A stretch of 42,113 bases of DNA from JAOACQ01 sp049968515 (GTDB lineage: Bacteria; Spirochaetota; Brevinematia; Brevinematales; JAOACQ01), in contig JBMFQR010000018.1 of assembly GCA_049968515.1 (NCBI GenBank), positions 1 through 42,113 of the forward strand. Direction: 5' to 3'. The first letter of the stretch is position 1, and each line of letters opens with the position of its first letter. The notes beneath the pieces are model-generated. The model was not told the origin of the DNA. It made no database searches and saw nothing but the letters and a program-made list of their open reading frames with translations. A program made the position numbers and the translations under genes. Shown here one piece after another: positions 8,336 through 17,022 of this stretch.

Positions 8336-9541
8336 TTGAGCTCATCCTTTTTTAGAAGTGTTTTTTTTACCTTTGTAGGTTTTGGATTACTGATGCTATC
8401 TAATGTAATATTTAATGTCTTTTCTGCTCGTTTTTTAGGACCAGTTGCCTATGGAGAGTTTAATTCTTTCTTTTACCTGTTGCTTGCTTTTTCTCAACCC
8501 AATAACTCACTTCAGCTTGCCGTAGCCAAGGCTGTTGCAGAGAATGACAAATTAAAAAATATAATACACACAGTTTTTTTTATTGGCATTTTGCTTTTTC
8601 TTTTTTTGTCAATCTTCTTTCCCTTCATTCTGAGATTTTATTCCCTATCTCAATATCTTTACTCACTTTTAGGTGCTGTGATTGTTTTTCTATGGTTAGT
8701 TTGTGCTGGCATCAGAGGAATCTACCAAGGAAGAATGAACTTCTTCATTTATGGAATGAATATCGGACTTGAAGGAGTTTTCAGGGTTATTGCTCTGTTT
8801 CTGCTCTTTTACCTCGGTTTAAGACTTGAGGGGGCAGTCTTGTCATCTGTGTTTGCTGGTATTCTGGCACTTATTTTACTCCTCGCCGGTCTTTATAGAG
8901 ATATAAGATTTGAAATTAAAGGCTTGGATTTTTCTTTGATTAAAGAAACAATGAAGGCATTTAGTATCCTATTTCCATTTGGCCTTATATTTCAGATTGA
9001 TCTTACACTTTCTCAACATTTTCTTTCCTCTCTCAATATAGGTTATCTCTCTGCCTGCAGTCTTTATGGAAAAAATCTAGTGATTCTTTCAATGGTCTTT
9101 GCAAATGTGGTTTTTTCTTTTGTAATAAAAAATGAGGATGGTTATTTTATATGGGGAAATATACTTACTGCCATTGTGTTTCTGGGAGCATATCTTTTTA
9201 CCCTCTTTTTTGGGAAATGGCTTATTCTATTTATTCAGGGAGAAAGCTATCTCAAGGCTAAAGATTATTTGCCTCTCTATATTCTTTTTTCTTTTCCTGT
9301 TGGAATTATGCAACAGATGGTTAATTATTCATTTGCAAAAGATATTAAATCAGTAACCTTTCTTATCTGGGGAATACTTCTGGTTGTTATTGTTCTACCC
9401 TTTGTCTTTTTTAGTGGAAAGATAGAGATTAATCTCTTTTTAATCTTTCTTTTTGTAATCCTTGTAATATCCGATCTGATAATTGCCTTCTTTATTTTAA
9501 TGTATAATAAAAAAATACTATTGACCAAAAGCAAAAAATAA
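8336..9541 (+). CDS. Flippase-like membrane protein (polysaccharide/MATE fold)
   Basis: A 401-residue integral membrane protein with about eleven or twelve hydrophobic segments and an N-terminal signature typical of Wzx-type polysaccharide exporters (FSARFLGPVAYGEFNSFFYLL, in two halves around the Gly-Pro). Such proteins move lipid-linked sugars or similar amphiphiles across the inner membrane. The start is TTG at 8336: GGAG at 8327-8330 is at correct spacing and there is no ATG near the conserved N-terminus. At 401 residues it is slightly short for the family. No glycosyltransferase lies beside it, and its cargo cannot be inferred. It precedes hisB by 46 bases in the same direction. Confidence 0.75.
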   Translation: MSSSFFRSVFFTFVGFGLLMLSNVIFNVFSARFLGPVAYGEFNSFFYLLLAFSQPNNSLQLAVAKAVAENDKLKNIIHTVFFIGILLFLFLSIFFPFILRFYSLSQYLYSLLGAVIVFLWLVCAGIRGIYQGRMNFFIYGMNIGLEGVFRVIALFLLFYLGLRLEGAVLSSVFAGILALILLLAGLYRDIRFEIKGLDFSLIKETMKAFSILFPFGLIFQIDLTLSQHFLSSLNIGYLSACSLYGKNLVILSMVFANVVFSFVIKNEDGYFIWGNILTAIVFLGAYLFTLFFGKWLILFIQGESYLKAKDYLPLYILFSFPVGIMQQMVNYSFAKDIKSVTFLIWGILLVVIVLPFVFFSGKIEINLFLIFLFVILVISDLIIAFFILMYNKKILLTKSKK

Positions 9542-9587
9542 GTTAAAATAATTTAGGTAGTTTTTTTAATTTTTTTTGGGGTCTTTG

Positions 9588-10175
9588 ATGGAAAGAGTTG
9601 GAAGAGTAAAAAGGCAAACACGTGAGACAAATGTAGAAATAGACCTTGCTTTGAATGGAAAAGGAAAGTTTGATATTAATACGGGAATAGGTTTTTTTAA
9701 CCATATGCTTGAAACCATTGCAAAACATGCTGCACTGGATCTTGTAGTGGATGGTAGTGGAGACATAAATGTGGATTACCACCATCTTGTGGAAGATACT
9801 GGAATTGCTTTTGGAAGTGCCCTTAAAGAAGCACTCGGTGATATGAAAGGTGTAAGTAGATTTGGTTATGCTTCTGTCCCGCTTGATGAAGCTCTGGTTG
9901 AGGTTTCGCTGGATCTCAGTGGAAGGCCTTACTATAAGTCAAATTTCTCAGAATTTCCGGGAAGTGCCGGAGATTTTAACATAGAGCTGGCAGATGTCTT
10001 TTTTGGTGGTTTTGCTTCAAAAGGCTATACGCTTCACATTGTTGTAATGAGAGGAGAAAATAGACATCATATAATCGAAGCGGGTTTCAAAGCCTTTGCA
10101 AAAAGCCTTAAAATGGCTATTGAAATAGACAAGAGTATGGCAGATAGTGTGCCATCTACAAAAGATTATATCTGA
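9588..10175 (+). CDS. hisB: Imidazoleglycerol-phosphate dehydratase (monofunctional HisB)
   Basis: A 195-residue enzyme that dehydrates imidazole glycerol phosphate to imidazole acetol phosphate, the sixth step of histidine synthesis. The two Mn-binding repeats are visible: FFNHMLETIAKHA with DYHHLVEDTGIA, and later the GENRHHIIEAGFKA block. There is no N-terminal histidinol-phosphatase domain, so it is the monofunctional form. The ATG at 9588 is used because GGGG at about 9578-9581 gives a ribosome site and MERVGRVKRQT is the usual beginning; an in-frame TTG lies at 9576. hisH follows after six bases. Confidence 0.97.
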   Translation: MERVGRVKRQTRETNVEIDLALNGKGKFDINTGIGFFNHMLETIAKHAALDLVVDGSGDINVDYHHLVEDTGIAFGSALKEALGDMKGVSRFGYASVPLDEALVEVSLDLSGRPYYKSNFSEFPGSAGDFNIELADVFFGGFASKGYTLHIVVMRGENRHHIIEAGFKAFAKSLKMAIEIDKSMADSVPSTKDYI

Positions 10176-10181
10176 AATTTT

Positions 10182-10796
10182 ATGCTTGTAATTATTGATT
10201 ATGGAATGGGGAATCTTGCAAGTGTGGGAAATGCATTTTCCACATTAGGCATAGAGGTGAAGATAAGTTCTTCAAAGGATGATGTGAAAAATGCCAGATG
10301 GCTTGTTCTTCCGGGTGTTGGTGCCTTTGAAGATGCAATGAAAAATTTAAAAAGGCTTGGTCTGGATAATGTGATACACGATTATGTATCCAGCGGAAAG
10401 CCTTTTTTGGGCATATGTCTTGGAATGCAGCTTCTTTTTGACAGAAGCTATGAAAATGGCGAGTTTGAGGGACTCGGGATATTAAAAGGAAGGGTTGTAA
10501 GGTTTGAGGTCAAGCTACCTGTTCCACATATGGGCTGGAACAGTGTAAAGGTCTTAAAGAAAGGCTGGCCTTTTGAAAATATTGAAGAAGATAGCTTCTT
10601 CTACTTTGATCACTCTTACTACGTTATTCCTGAAGAAGATAATATACTAGGTCTGAGTTGTAATTATGGTGTTGATTTTCCAGCAGCTATATGGAAGGAC
10701 AATATAATAGGTTTTCAGTTTCACCCTGAAAAGAGCTACAAAAAAGGGCTGAGGCTTTTAAAGAATTTCATAAATAATATAAATTGGGTAGGCTGA
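10182..10796 (+). CDS. hisH: Imidazole glycerol phosphate synthase, glutamine amidotransferase subunit HisH
   Basis: A 204-residue class I glutamine amidotransferase that supplies ammonia to HisF for imidazole ring closure. The nucleophile Cys79 is in GICLGMQLLF and the His181/Glu183 pair is in FQFHPEKS, so the catalytic triad is intact. The N-terminus IIDYGMGNLASV is diagnostic of HisH. Its partner HisF is not encoded in this window, so the cyclase subunit must lie elsewhere. The gene sits six bases after hisB and two bases before the hisA start, in one transcription unit. Confidence 0.97.
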   Translation: MLVIIDYGMGNLASVGNAFSTLGIEVKISSSKDDVKNARWLVLPGVGAFEDAMKNLKRLGLDNVIHDYVSSGKPFLGICLGMQLLFDRSYENGEFEGLGILKGRVVRFEVKLPVPHMGWNSVKVLKKGWPFENIEEDSFFYFDHSYYVIPEEDNILGLSCNYGVDFPAAIWKDNIIGFQFHPEKSYKKGLRLLKNFINNINWVG

Positions 10797-10798
10797 TT

Positions 10799-11518
10799 AT
10801 GTTAATAATACCAGCAATAGATATAAAAAATAGAAAATGTGTCAGGTTACTTAGAGGAAACCCAGAGTTTGAAACAGTCTATTCAAACGAACCGGTCTTT
10901 CAGGCAAAATTCTGGGAAAGAGAAGGTGCAAAAAGGCTTCACGTTGTTGATCTCGATGGTGCATTTGAGGGAAAGACAAAAAATTTTGATATCATCCAGA
11001 GGATTATAGAAGAGGTGAACATTGAGGTTGAGGTTGGTGGTGGTATAAGGGACAACAGAATCATCAGGGCTTTAAGAAACAGAGGTGTTCATAAGATAAT
11101 AATAGGAACTGCGGCTGTAGAAAACAAGAAATTTATCAAAAATCTCTGCAAGTCATCTCCTGGCGACATAATAGTCTCTATTGACGCAGCGGATGGATTT
11201 GTTGTAAAGAATGGCTGGAAGGAGATTACAAATAAGAGGGCAATTGATATTGTGAAAGACCTTGAGGAATTTGGAGTGCAGGAGATTATTTACACAGACA
11301 TAATGAAAGATGGTACTCTTGAGGGACCGAACTATGATTCAATAGAAACTATGCTTACCATTACGGACATTCCTATAATTGTCTCAGGGGGTATTTCAAG
11401 TCTTGAAGACATAAAAACCCTTAAGGAATATGAGCCAATGGGGCTCAAAGGTGTAATAATTGGAAAGGCACTATACGAAGGAAGATTTAAACTTTCGGAA
11501 GCAATGCAATATGCTTAA
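10799..11518 (+). CDS. hisA: Phosphoribosylformimino-5-aminoimidazole carboxamide ribotide isomerase (HisA)
   Basis: A 239-residue TIM-barrel isomerase catalysing the Amadori rearrangement of ProFAR to PRFAR. Asp8 in IPAIDIK and the Asp in YTDIMKDGTLEGPN are the two catalytic aspartates. The phosphate-binding GGI repeats (VEVGGGIRD, VSGGISS) are present. HisF is excluded by the IPAIDI and TDIMKDGT signatures. ATG 10799 is preferred over an in-frame TTG at 10784 because the shorter protein begins exactly at the first beta strand and the upstream AGG lies at usable spacing. Its last eight bases overlap ispG. Confidence 0.96.
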   Translation: MLIIPAIDIKNRKCVRLLRGNPEFETVYSNEPVFQAKFWEREGAKRLHVVDLDGAFEGKTKNFDIIQRIIEEVNIEVEVGGGIRDNRIIRALRNRGVHKIIIGTAAVENKKFIKNLCKSSPGDIIVSIDAADGFVVKNGWKEITNKRAIDIVKDLEEFGVQEIIYTDIMKDGTLEGPNYDSIETMLTITDIPIIVSGGISSLEDIKTLKEYEPMGLKGVIIGKALYEGRFKLSEAMQYA

Positions 11519-12551
11519 AAGGAGAGAGAGCCGCAAAATTTATCTTGGTAAAATAGCCATCGGTGGAGATGCACCTATCTCCATACAATCGATGACAACC
11601 TTTCCCACAAAAGAAGTAGCAAAGGTAGTCAGCCAGATAATCAGGCTTAAAAAAGTCGGCTGTGATATAGTCCGGGTTGGTGTGCCGGATCTTGAATCTG
11701 CAAAAGCAATATCTTCAATAAAAAAAGAGGTTGACATTCCAGTTGTTGCTGATATTCATTTTGATCATACACTGGCCTTAGAATCTTTAAAAAGTGGGGT
11801 TGACGGTTTAAGAATAAATCCCGGAAACCTTCGAAATAAAGATAATGTCAAAGAAGTTGTAATGGCATGCAAAGAAAGAAATGTGCCTATAAGAATAGGT
11901 GTTAATTCCGGCTCTATTGATAGAAAAAGATATGAGAAGCCTACACCCGAAGCTATGGTTAATACAGCAATGGAGCATATAAAAATTCTTGAGGAACTTG
12001 ACTTTAAAAACATTAAGGTTTCTCTCAAATCCTCTGATGTTTCCACAATGATTGAGGCAAATAGAATTTTTGCCAATCTTACTGATTATCCACTTCATTT
12101 AGGAGTAACAGAGGCAGGTAGTTACAGAGAATCGGTAGTAAAAAGCTCTATTGGCATCGGAAGTTTACTGAAAGATGGAATCGGAGACACAATAAGAGTT
12201 TCAATCACTGGAGACCCCGTCCTTGAAGTGGAAGTGGCAAAATTGATACTGAGAAGTCTTGGTTTGAGAATGGAAGGGATAGAGATAATTTCATGCCCTA
12301 TGTGTGCAAGAAAAGAATTTGATGTAGAAAAAGTTGTCAATTTTTTACAAAAAAAGACAAAAAACATCAGGAAACACATAAAGGTTGCGGTAATGGGGTG
12401 TGTTGTCAATGGCCCGGGCGAGGCTATGGATGCAGATATAGGAGTGGCAGTTGGCAAAACTGGTGCGGTCTTGTTTGAAAATGGAATAATAGTTGAAAAG
12501 ATTGATAAAAGAAAAATTGTTAGGGTATTGCTTGATAGAATAAAAGCCTGA
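11511..12551 (+). CDS. ispG: 4-hydroxy-3-methylbut-2-enyl diphosphate synthase (IspG/GcpE)
   Basis: A 346-residue [4Fe-4S] enzyme of the MEP isoprenoid pathway that reductively opens MEcPP to HMBPP. The N-terminal TIM barrel (ISIQSMTTFPTKEV near residue 24) is followed by the cluster-binding domain with Cys262, Cys265 and Cys297 and the ligand Glu304 in the GCVVNGPGE stretch. This is the short two-domain bacterial form without the plant-type insertion. The ATG at 11511 lies inside the 3' end of hisA; longer in-frame starts would run deep into hisA. Coupling of an isoprenoid gene to his genes looks like operon convenience rather than shared function. Confidence 0.96.
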   Translation: MLKRRESRKIYLGKIAIGGDAPISIQSMTTFPTKEVAKVVSQIIRLKKVGCDIVRVGVPDLESAKAISSIKKEVDIPVVADIHFDHTLALESLKSGVDGLRINPGNLRNKDNVKEVVMACKERNVPIRIGVNSGSIDRKRYEKPTPEAMVNTAMEHIKILEELDFKNIKVSLKSSDVSTMIEANRIFANLTDYPLHLGVTEAGSYRESVVKSSIGIGSLLKDGIGDTIRVSITGDPVLEVEVAKLILRSLGLRMEGIEIISCPMCARKEFDVEKVVNFLQKKTKNIRKHIKVAVMGCVVNGPGEAMDADIGVAVGKTGAVLFENGIIVEKIDKRKIVRVLLDRIKA

Positions 12552-12865
12552 ATTTATGGAAGCAGTATGGTTTGGGCTTGAGCTATCCAGAAAAGGGAAA
12601 TGACAGTTTAGCCCATTTCTGGATAATTTAAGCCTATTGCACTATCTCCATTTTTTATAAAAAATAATTCATCAAAACCTTGAAGTATTTAAAATTTGTA
12701 TTAAAATATTGGTAGTGTTTTTTTGGGAAGTTTTTTTGCTTTTTTCGTATTTTAAATAGATAGCTGCTTAAATATCAAGTAATGTGGGTCTTATATCACT
12801 TTGCAACCTGCAGTTTTAAGTCAGGTTGTTATGTAAAAAAGGAAAATAAAATTTAGGAGGATAAA
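12552..12865 (+). other. Intergenic region with two hairpins and a weak promoter
   Basis: This 314-bp A+T-rich gap holds no gene that I can support. From 5' to 3' it contains an interrupted hairpin after ispG (12575-12634), a weak promoter-like pair TTGAAG (12680-12685) and TAAAAT (12702-12707) at 16-bp spacing, and a perfect 7-bp leader hairpin CAACCTG/CAGGTTG (12804-12828). A strong ribosome site, AGGAGG, sits right before the ABC ATPase gene. The long leader may carry regulation of that gene. Confidence 0.5.
12575..12634. repeat. Interrupted hairpin after ispG
   Basis: TATCCAGAAA (12584-12593) pairs perfectly with TTTCTGGATA (12616-12625). An outer arm GGCTT (12575-12579) pairs with AAGCC (12630-12634). 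GGGCT (12574-12578) could instead pair with AGCCC (12610-12614). It shares the TATCCAGAAA word with the GGCTxTCC palindromes elsewhere in the window. No T run follows directly, so its role as terminator is unclear. Confidence 0.5.
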
Positions 12866-13972
12866 ATGGCTGAAGTTGTATTCAGGAACGTGACAAAGGT
12901 CTATGAAGGTGGAGTTGTCGCGGTCCAGAACTTTAATCTCGAGATCAATGATAAGGAGTTTTGTGTGCTAGTCGGTCCATCAGGTTGTGGAAAGACAACA
13001 ACATTGAGAATGCTTGCTGGACTCGAGGAGATCACTGAGGGTGAAATCCTAATCGATGGTGTTGTTGTAAATAACAAGCAGCCAAAGGACAGAGACATTG
13101 CAATGGTCTTCCAGAACTATGCACTTTACCCCCATATGACAGTGGAAGACAATATGGCTTTCGGTTTGAAACTGAGAAACTATCCGAGAGATGAGATTAG
13201 AAAGAGAGTGAATGAAGCAGCACAGATTCTTGGATTAACAGAATATCTAAAGAGGAAACCAAAGGCCCTTTCTGGTGGTCAGAGACAGAGAGTGGCTATA
13301 GGAAGAGTTATAACAAGAAAGCCAAAGGTATTTTTGTTTGATGAACCTCTTTCTAACCTTGATGCAAAATTGAGAGTTCAGATGAGAGCTGAGCTTATCA
13401 AGATTCACGCAAGATTGAAGGTAACATCAGTTTACGTCACTCACGACCAGACAGAGGCTATGACAATGGGTGATAAGATTGTTGTTATGAACAACAAATT
13501 CATCCAGCAGATTGGTTCACCGATGGAAGTATATAGAAAGCCAGCAAATAAATTTGTGGCTGGTTTTATAGGTAGCCCACCGATGAACTTCCTCGATGCA
13601 AAGATCGTTGATTCAAATGGGGCTCTCTGGATAGACTTCAAAGAATTTCAGATGAAGGTTCCAGACCAGTTTGTTGAGAAGGTAAGACCATATACTGGAA
13701 GAGAGGTTACATTTGGAATAAGACCTGAAGATATCTATGATCCATCTGTTTTCCTTGGAAAGGTTGATGGAAATAATGCCACGGCAAATGTTGAAATTGT
13801 CGAGCATCTTGGTGCTGAAACATTTATTTACTTTGCAACACAGGAACATTCTTTTATTGCAAAGTATGATCCACATATTGATTTGCACATAGGTGACACA
13901 AATGTTCCATTTGTATTTGATATGAAGAACTCACATATGTTTGATAAAGAAACTGAGCTGGCAATATATTAA
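12866..13972 (+). CDS. Sugar-type ABC transporter ATP-binding protein (UgpC/MsmX/MalK class)
   Basis: A 368-residue ATPase of the carbohydrate-uptake CUT1 class. Walker A GPSGCGKTTT is at about 37-46, the signature LSGGQRQR near 135, Walker B VFLFDEPLSNLDAKLR and the H-loop YVTHDQTEAMTM. After about residue 240 comes the regulatory C-terminal OB/TOBE domain (FGIRPEDIYDPS near 290). It has no permease or binding-protein gene beside it, which fits MsmX-like ATPases that energise several sugar importers. An excellent ribosome site (AGGAGG) and a strong terminator suggest high expression as a single gene. The exact substrate cannot be named. Confidence 0.9.
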   Translation: MAEVVFRNVTKVYEGGVVAVQNFNLEINDKEFCVLVGPSGCGKTTTLRMLAGLEEITEGEILIDGVVVNNKQPKDRDIAMVFQNYALYPHMTVEDNMAFGLKLRNYPRDEIRKRVNEAAQILGLTEYLKRKPKALSGGQRQRVAIGRVITRKPKVFLFDEPLSNLDAKLRVQMRAELIKIHARLKVTSVYVTHDQTEAMTMGDKIVVMNNKFIQQIGSPMEVYRKPANKFVAGFIGSPPMNFLDAKIVDSNGALWIDFKEFQMKVPDQFVEKVRPYTGREVTFGIRPEDIYDPSVFLGKVDGNNATANVEIVEHLGAETFIYFATQEHSFIAKYDPHIDLHIGDTNVPFVFDMKNSHMFDKETELAIY

Positions 13973-13977
13973 GAAAG

Positions 13978-14005
13978 AAAGGGGCTGATTTTCAGCCCCT
14001 TTTTG
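13978..14005. terminator. Bidirectional terminator
   Basis: AAAGGGGCTGA (13978-13988) pairs with TCAGCCCCTTT (13992-14002) across a three-base loop, followed by TTTGTTTTT. It sits between the convergent ABC ATPase and nnr genes. The A run on its left makes it usable on both strands. Confidence 0.9.
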
Positions 14006-14008
14006 TTT

Positions 14009-15568
14009 TTATAAGATCTTTATTGCAGATAAAATGTCCCTGCCGAGAGGTGAAACCTCTCCTTTTTCTGCCTCGCATTTTTCACCAGCAATTCCCAATG
14101 TATAAATTCCCACACAGGCAGAAGCCACAGGGCTATATCCCGAGGTAAACAACCCGGCTATAAGTCCTGCAAGTATATCGCCACTCCCTCCTTTTGCAAG
14201 CGTTACACTGCCCCTGTTGTTAATAAAAAGTTCTTCTTCTTTACCAGCAACAACAGAAACACTGTCTTTAAGTATTACTGTTGAGGCTGTCAATCTCACA
14301 AGGTTTTTTGCTATTTCAAGCTTGTTGTTTTTAACCTCGTCCGGATGAAGCCTTAAAAGTCTTGCAGCCTCACCTATGTGTGGAGTGAGAATAACCTCCT
14401 TACCAGATGAAGCAAGTGTCTCAAGAAGTTTTCTATCTTCTGAAAGTATGTTTATACCATCAGCATCTATCACAATCTTATTCACAATCGGATGTTGAAT
14501 AACCATCTTCAAAATTTCTCTTTGTATAATTCCTTTTGAAAAACCATTACCAATAAGCACACTTCTTATAAAACTATTCTCTATAAGCCTTTTTAGCCCC
14601 TTTATAGAAGATGGTTTTTCAAGCCATCCGAAGGTCATTGCTTCGGGAATCTGTGATTGAATCGAAGACAATACATTTAGATGGCCTGCAATCGTTAGAA
14701 GTCCCACACCAGCCTTTAAAGCAGCAATCCCTGCAAGAATTACACTGCCACCCATTGCCCTGAAGCCGCCAACAAAATCTCCACCATATCCGCCAATTAT
14801 GAGCAAATGGCCATATTTGCCCTTGTGTGTGTCTCTTTCACGCCTTAAAATCAGACCCTTTATGTAATCATCGGTTAGAAGTAATGGGAGTCTTCTCTCA
14901 TCCGTAAGTGCTTCTAAAATGCCAATATCAATTACGTTTATCTCTCCACAAAATCTGGCACCGGGATAATCAATCATTCCATACTTAGGAAAACCAAAAG
15001 TTAGTGTATAATCTGCCTTTATAGCCAGATTGAAATTTCCACCATTTGCCATCACACCAGATGGTATATCAAGAGAAATGATCTTTTTACCTGAAGCATT
15101 TATTTCATTTATTATCTCAATAAATGGGGAAAAAAATTCTCCATTAAATCCAATACCAAAGATCGCATCTACAATTATGTCACACCTGCTCACCATTTTT
15201 TTTATAATTTCGAGAATGCTTTTATCATTTAAATCTACTTCTATAATATTTGCATTTATCTTTTTGAGTTTTATAAAATTTTCTCTTGCGACATCTTTTG
15301 ACCTCCCAGTGACATCTCCTAAAAAAACTGTCGTAAGGTTTACTCCATCTTCAGCTAAATATCTTGCAAGAACTGCACCATCACCACCATTGTTACCATG
15401 AGCACAGAATATTAAAAACTTTTTCGATTTATAATCCTTTATTTTGTCTTTTATCCAAAGGAATGAATTTTTTCCTGCATTTTCCATCAATTCTGAAGTA
15501 GGAATATTGTACTTCTTTTCACACTGCTGATCTATAAAGTAAATATCCTCCTTTGTGGCTATGTACAT
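14009..15568 (-). CDS. nnr: Bifunctional NAD(P)H-hydrate repair enzyme (epimerase plus ADP-dependent dehydratase)
   Basis: A 519-residue fusion that repairs hydrated NADH and NADPH. The N-terminal YjeF epimerase domain (about 1-215) shows FCAHGNNGGDGAVLARYL and the VDAIFGIGFNG and SLDIPSGV motifs. The C-terminal dehydratase domain (about 230-515) has LIIGGYGGDFVGGFRAMGGS, TPHIGEAARLL and the catalytic block KGGSGDILAGLIAGLF. Length and order match the usual bacterial fusion. The ATG at 15568 follows AAGGAG. It overlaps the upstream methyltransferase gene by ten bases, so they form a two-gene unit. Confidence 0.95.
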   Translation of the reverse strand: MYIATKEDIYFIDQQCEKKYNIPTSELMENAGKNSFLWIKDKIKDYKSKKFLIFCAHGNNGGDGAVLARYLAEDGVNLTTVFLGDVTGRSKDVARENFIKLKKINANIIEVDLNDKSILEIIKKMVSRCDIIVDAIFGIGFNGEFFSPFIEIINEINASGKKIISLDIPSGVMANGGNFNLAIKADYTLTFGFPKYGMIDYPGARFCGEINVIDIGILEALTDERRLPLLLTDDYIKGLILRRERDTHKGKYGHLLIIGGYGGDFVGGFRAMGGSVILAGIAALKAGVGLLTIAGHLNVLSSIQSQIPEAMTFGWLEKPSSIKGLKRLIENSFIRSVLIGNGFSKGIIQREILKMVIQHPIVNKIVIDADGINILSEDRKLLETLASSGKEVILTPHIGEAARLLRLHPDEVKNNKLEIAKNLVRLTASTVILKDSVSVVAGKEEELFINNRGSVTLAKGGSGDILAGLIAGLFTSGYSPVASACVGIYTLGIAGEKCEAEKGEVSPLGRDILSAIKIL

Positions 15569-16101
15569 ATCATCTCCTTGATAATAAAACCAGACTTTTG
15601 AAGTATGCTTTCAATTTCATCCCGACTCATAAAATACAACCTGCCGAACAAAAATCTTTCAAATATCTCAAGAATTTTTGTAATGGGATTTTTGACTTCA
15701 AAGTCATAAATTACCAGTTTGCCATTCTTTTTCAAAATTCTAAAAGCCTCTCGAAGAAGACCTTTTTGATCCTCTATATGGTGATATACATCACAAATTA
15801 AAGCCACATCAAATGTATCATCTTCAAATGGAACATTGAGTATATTTCCGCATATCTTTTCTACATTTTTCAAATTCGGCATCCTTCCAAGCATCTTGCT
15901 GCTTTCATCTATAACAACAACCTTTTTAGAAAATTTAGATAGCAAGCAAGAATAGTGACCTGTACCACCGCCAAGATCTACAATGGTTTCATTCCCTTTG
16001 AGATTCAAAATACCTAATATAACCTTATCCTTATATAATCTCCAGAAATGCATAAAGGAATAATAAAGGAGGGCAACTTTATCAAACTTATTTGGTGGCA
16101 T
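15559..16101 (-). CDS. Class I SAM-dependent methyltransferase
   Basis: A 180-residue methyltransferase of the UbiE/type 11 kind. Motif I is VDLGGGTGHYS (about 41-51), the acidic end of strand 2 is VVIDESSKM, and the post-I block is FEDDTFDVALICDVYHHIED followed by LKKNGKLVIYDF. The protein is short and lacks a clear substrate-binding extension, so the target is unknown. No obvious ribosome site precedes the ATG at 16101. Overlap with nnr suggests cotranscription, not necessarily a shared pathway. Confidence 0.82.
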   Translation of the reverse strand: MPPNKFDKVALLYYSFMHFWRLYKDKVILGILNLKGNETIVDLGGGTGHYSCLLSKFSKKVVVIDESSKMLGRMPNLKNVEKICGNILNVPFEDDTFDVALICDVYHHIEDQKGLLREAFRILKKNGKLVIYDFEVKNPITKILEIFERFLFGRLYFMSRDEIESILQKSGFIIKEMICT

Positions 16102-16172
16102 TTTAATATAAACACCTTAAGATGGTTTTATGATGTTGCGTGCAGCATACTATTAGTAGCATAAATAAAAAC

Positions 16173-16256
16173 TGCCGGGGACGAGACTTGAACTCACACG
16201 ACCTTGCGGCCACTAGCCCCTCAAGCTAGCGTGTCTACCAATTCCACCACCCCGGC
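16173..16256 (-). tRNA. tRNA-Leu (anticodon GAG)
   Basis: On the minus strand, GCCGGGG/CCCCGGC forms the acceptor stem with discriminator A. The D-arm contains GGAATTGGTAGAC, the anticodon stem CTAGC/GCTAG holds loop TTGAGGG (anticodon GAG), and a long variable arm GTGGCCGCAAGGTC is as expected for leucine. The T-arm is GTGAG TTCAAGT CTCGT. CCA is not encoded, and a short T run follows. Confidence 0.95.
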
Positions 16257-16399
16257 AGATACAATAATATTATAAAAAATTTTTTTTATTCTGTCAAATG
16301 AAACTATTATATTAATACTAAAATCTACTCCACTTCCTGCAATAATAAAGTGGCATTGTAGCTTTTTAAAGCGACCTCAAAAAATCACACGGTTTTAGG

Positions 16400-16428
16400 T
16401 TGAATAAATCTCAATTAAATGCTATACT
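16400..16428 (+). promoter_or_regulatory. Promoter of the hslVU operon
   Basis: TTGAAT (16400-16405) and TATACT (16423-16428) are separated by the ideal 17 bp. The expected transcript start near 16435 lies downstream of the in-frame ATG at 16419, which rules that codon out and supports the hslV start at 16461. Confidence 0.6.
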
Positions 16429-16460
16429 ATTCATATATAAATGAATTTTATGGAGAAAAG

Positions 16461-17003
16461 ATGTCAAACAATCTCTGGCACTCTACCACAATAGTTTGCG
16501 TAAGAAAAGCAGACGAGGTTGTCATAGCCGGTGATGGGCAGGTAACCTTAGGAGATACTATTGTAAAGAATAATGCTGTAAAAATTAGAAAGCTCTATAA
16601 AAATACAATTCTTTCCGGCTTTTCTGGATCAGCAGCAGATTCATTTGCATTACTCGAAAGATTTGAATTAAAGCTTGAAGAGTTCTCGGGAGATTTACTC
16701 AGGGCGAGTGTGGGTCTTGCAAAGGAATGGAGACTTGACAAGGCATTAAGACAGCTCGAAGCAATGCTTATAGTTGCAGACAAAGAAAGAACCTTTGTGA
16801 TTTCAGGTGACGGAAATCTCCTTGAACCAGAAGACCCTGTAGTGTCAATAGGCTCAGGAGCTGGTTATGCGAAGGCTGCAGCTCTTGCCTTTCTCGAAAG
16901 CTCTCCTTCAATGAAGGCAAAAGATATTGCCGTTAAATCACTTGAGATAGCATCCAAAATATGTATTTATACAAATTCAAACATTACAGTAGAAACTTTG
17001 TAA
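16461..17003 (+). CDS. hslV: ATP-dependent protease proteolytic subunit HslV
   Basis: A 180-residue threonine protease that forms the core chamber of the HslUV protease. The N-terminus MSNNLWHSTTIVCV shows the catalytic Thr9 after an eight-residue leader that would have to be removed or opened to expose it. IAGDGQVTLG and the SGSAADSFALLERFE stretch are diagnostic. The start at 16461 is chosen because GGAG lies six bases upstream and a good promoter overlaps the longer alternative. hslU follows 19 bases later. This is the first gene of a five-gene forward unit. Confidence 0.96.
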   Translation: MSNNLWHSTTIVCVRKADEVVIAGDGQVTLGDTIVKNNAVKIRKLYKNTILSGFSGSAADSFALLERFELKLEEFSGDLLRASVGLAKEWRLDKALRQLEAMLIVADKERTFVISGDGNLLEPEDPVVSIGSGAGYAKAAALAFLESSPSMKAKDIAVKSLEIASKICIYTNSNITVETL

Positions 17004-17022
17004 TTCATTTCAGGAAAACAGG

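Noticed and set aside
11765..12457. Long reverse-strand frames inside ispG
   Set aside because: They are shadows of a strongly conserved gene and show no family motifs.
8336..12551. Flippase as part of a glycan cluster with the his genes
   Set aside because: No glycosyltransferase or sugar-nucleotide gene lies near; adjacency to hisB is probably incidental.
16419..16460. Longer hslV starting at ATG 16419
   Set aside because: A 17-bp-spaced promoter overlaps it, and GGAG plus family N-terminus support 16461.
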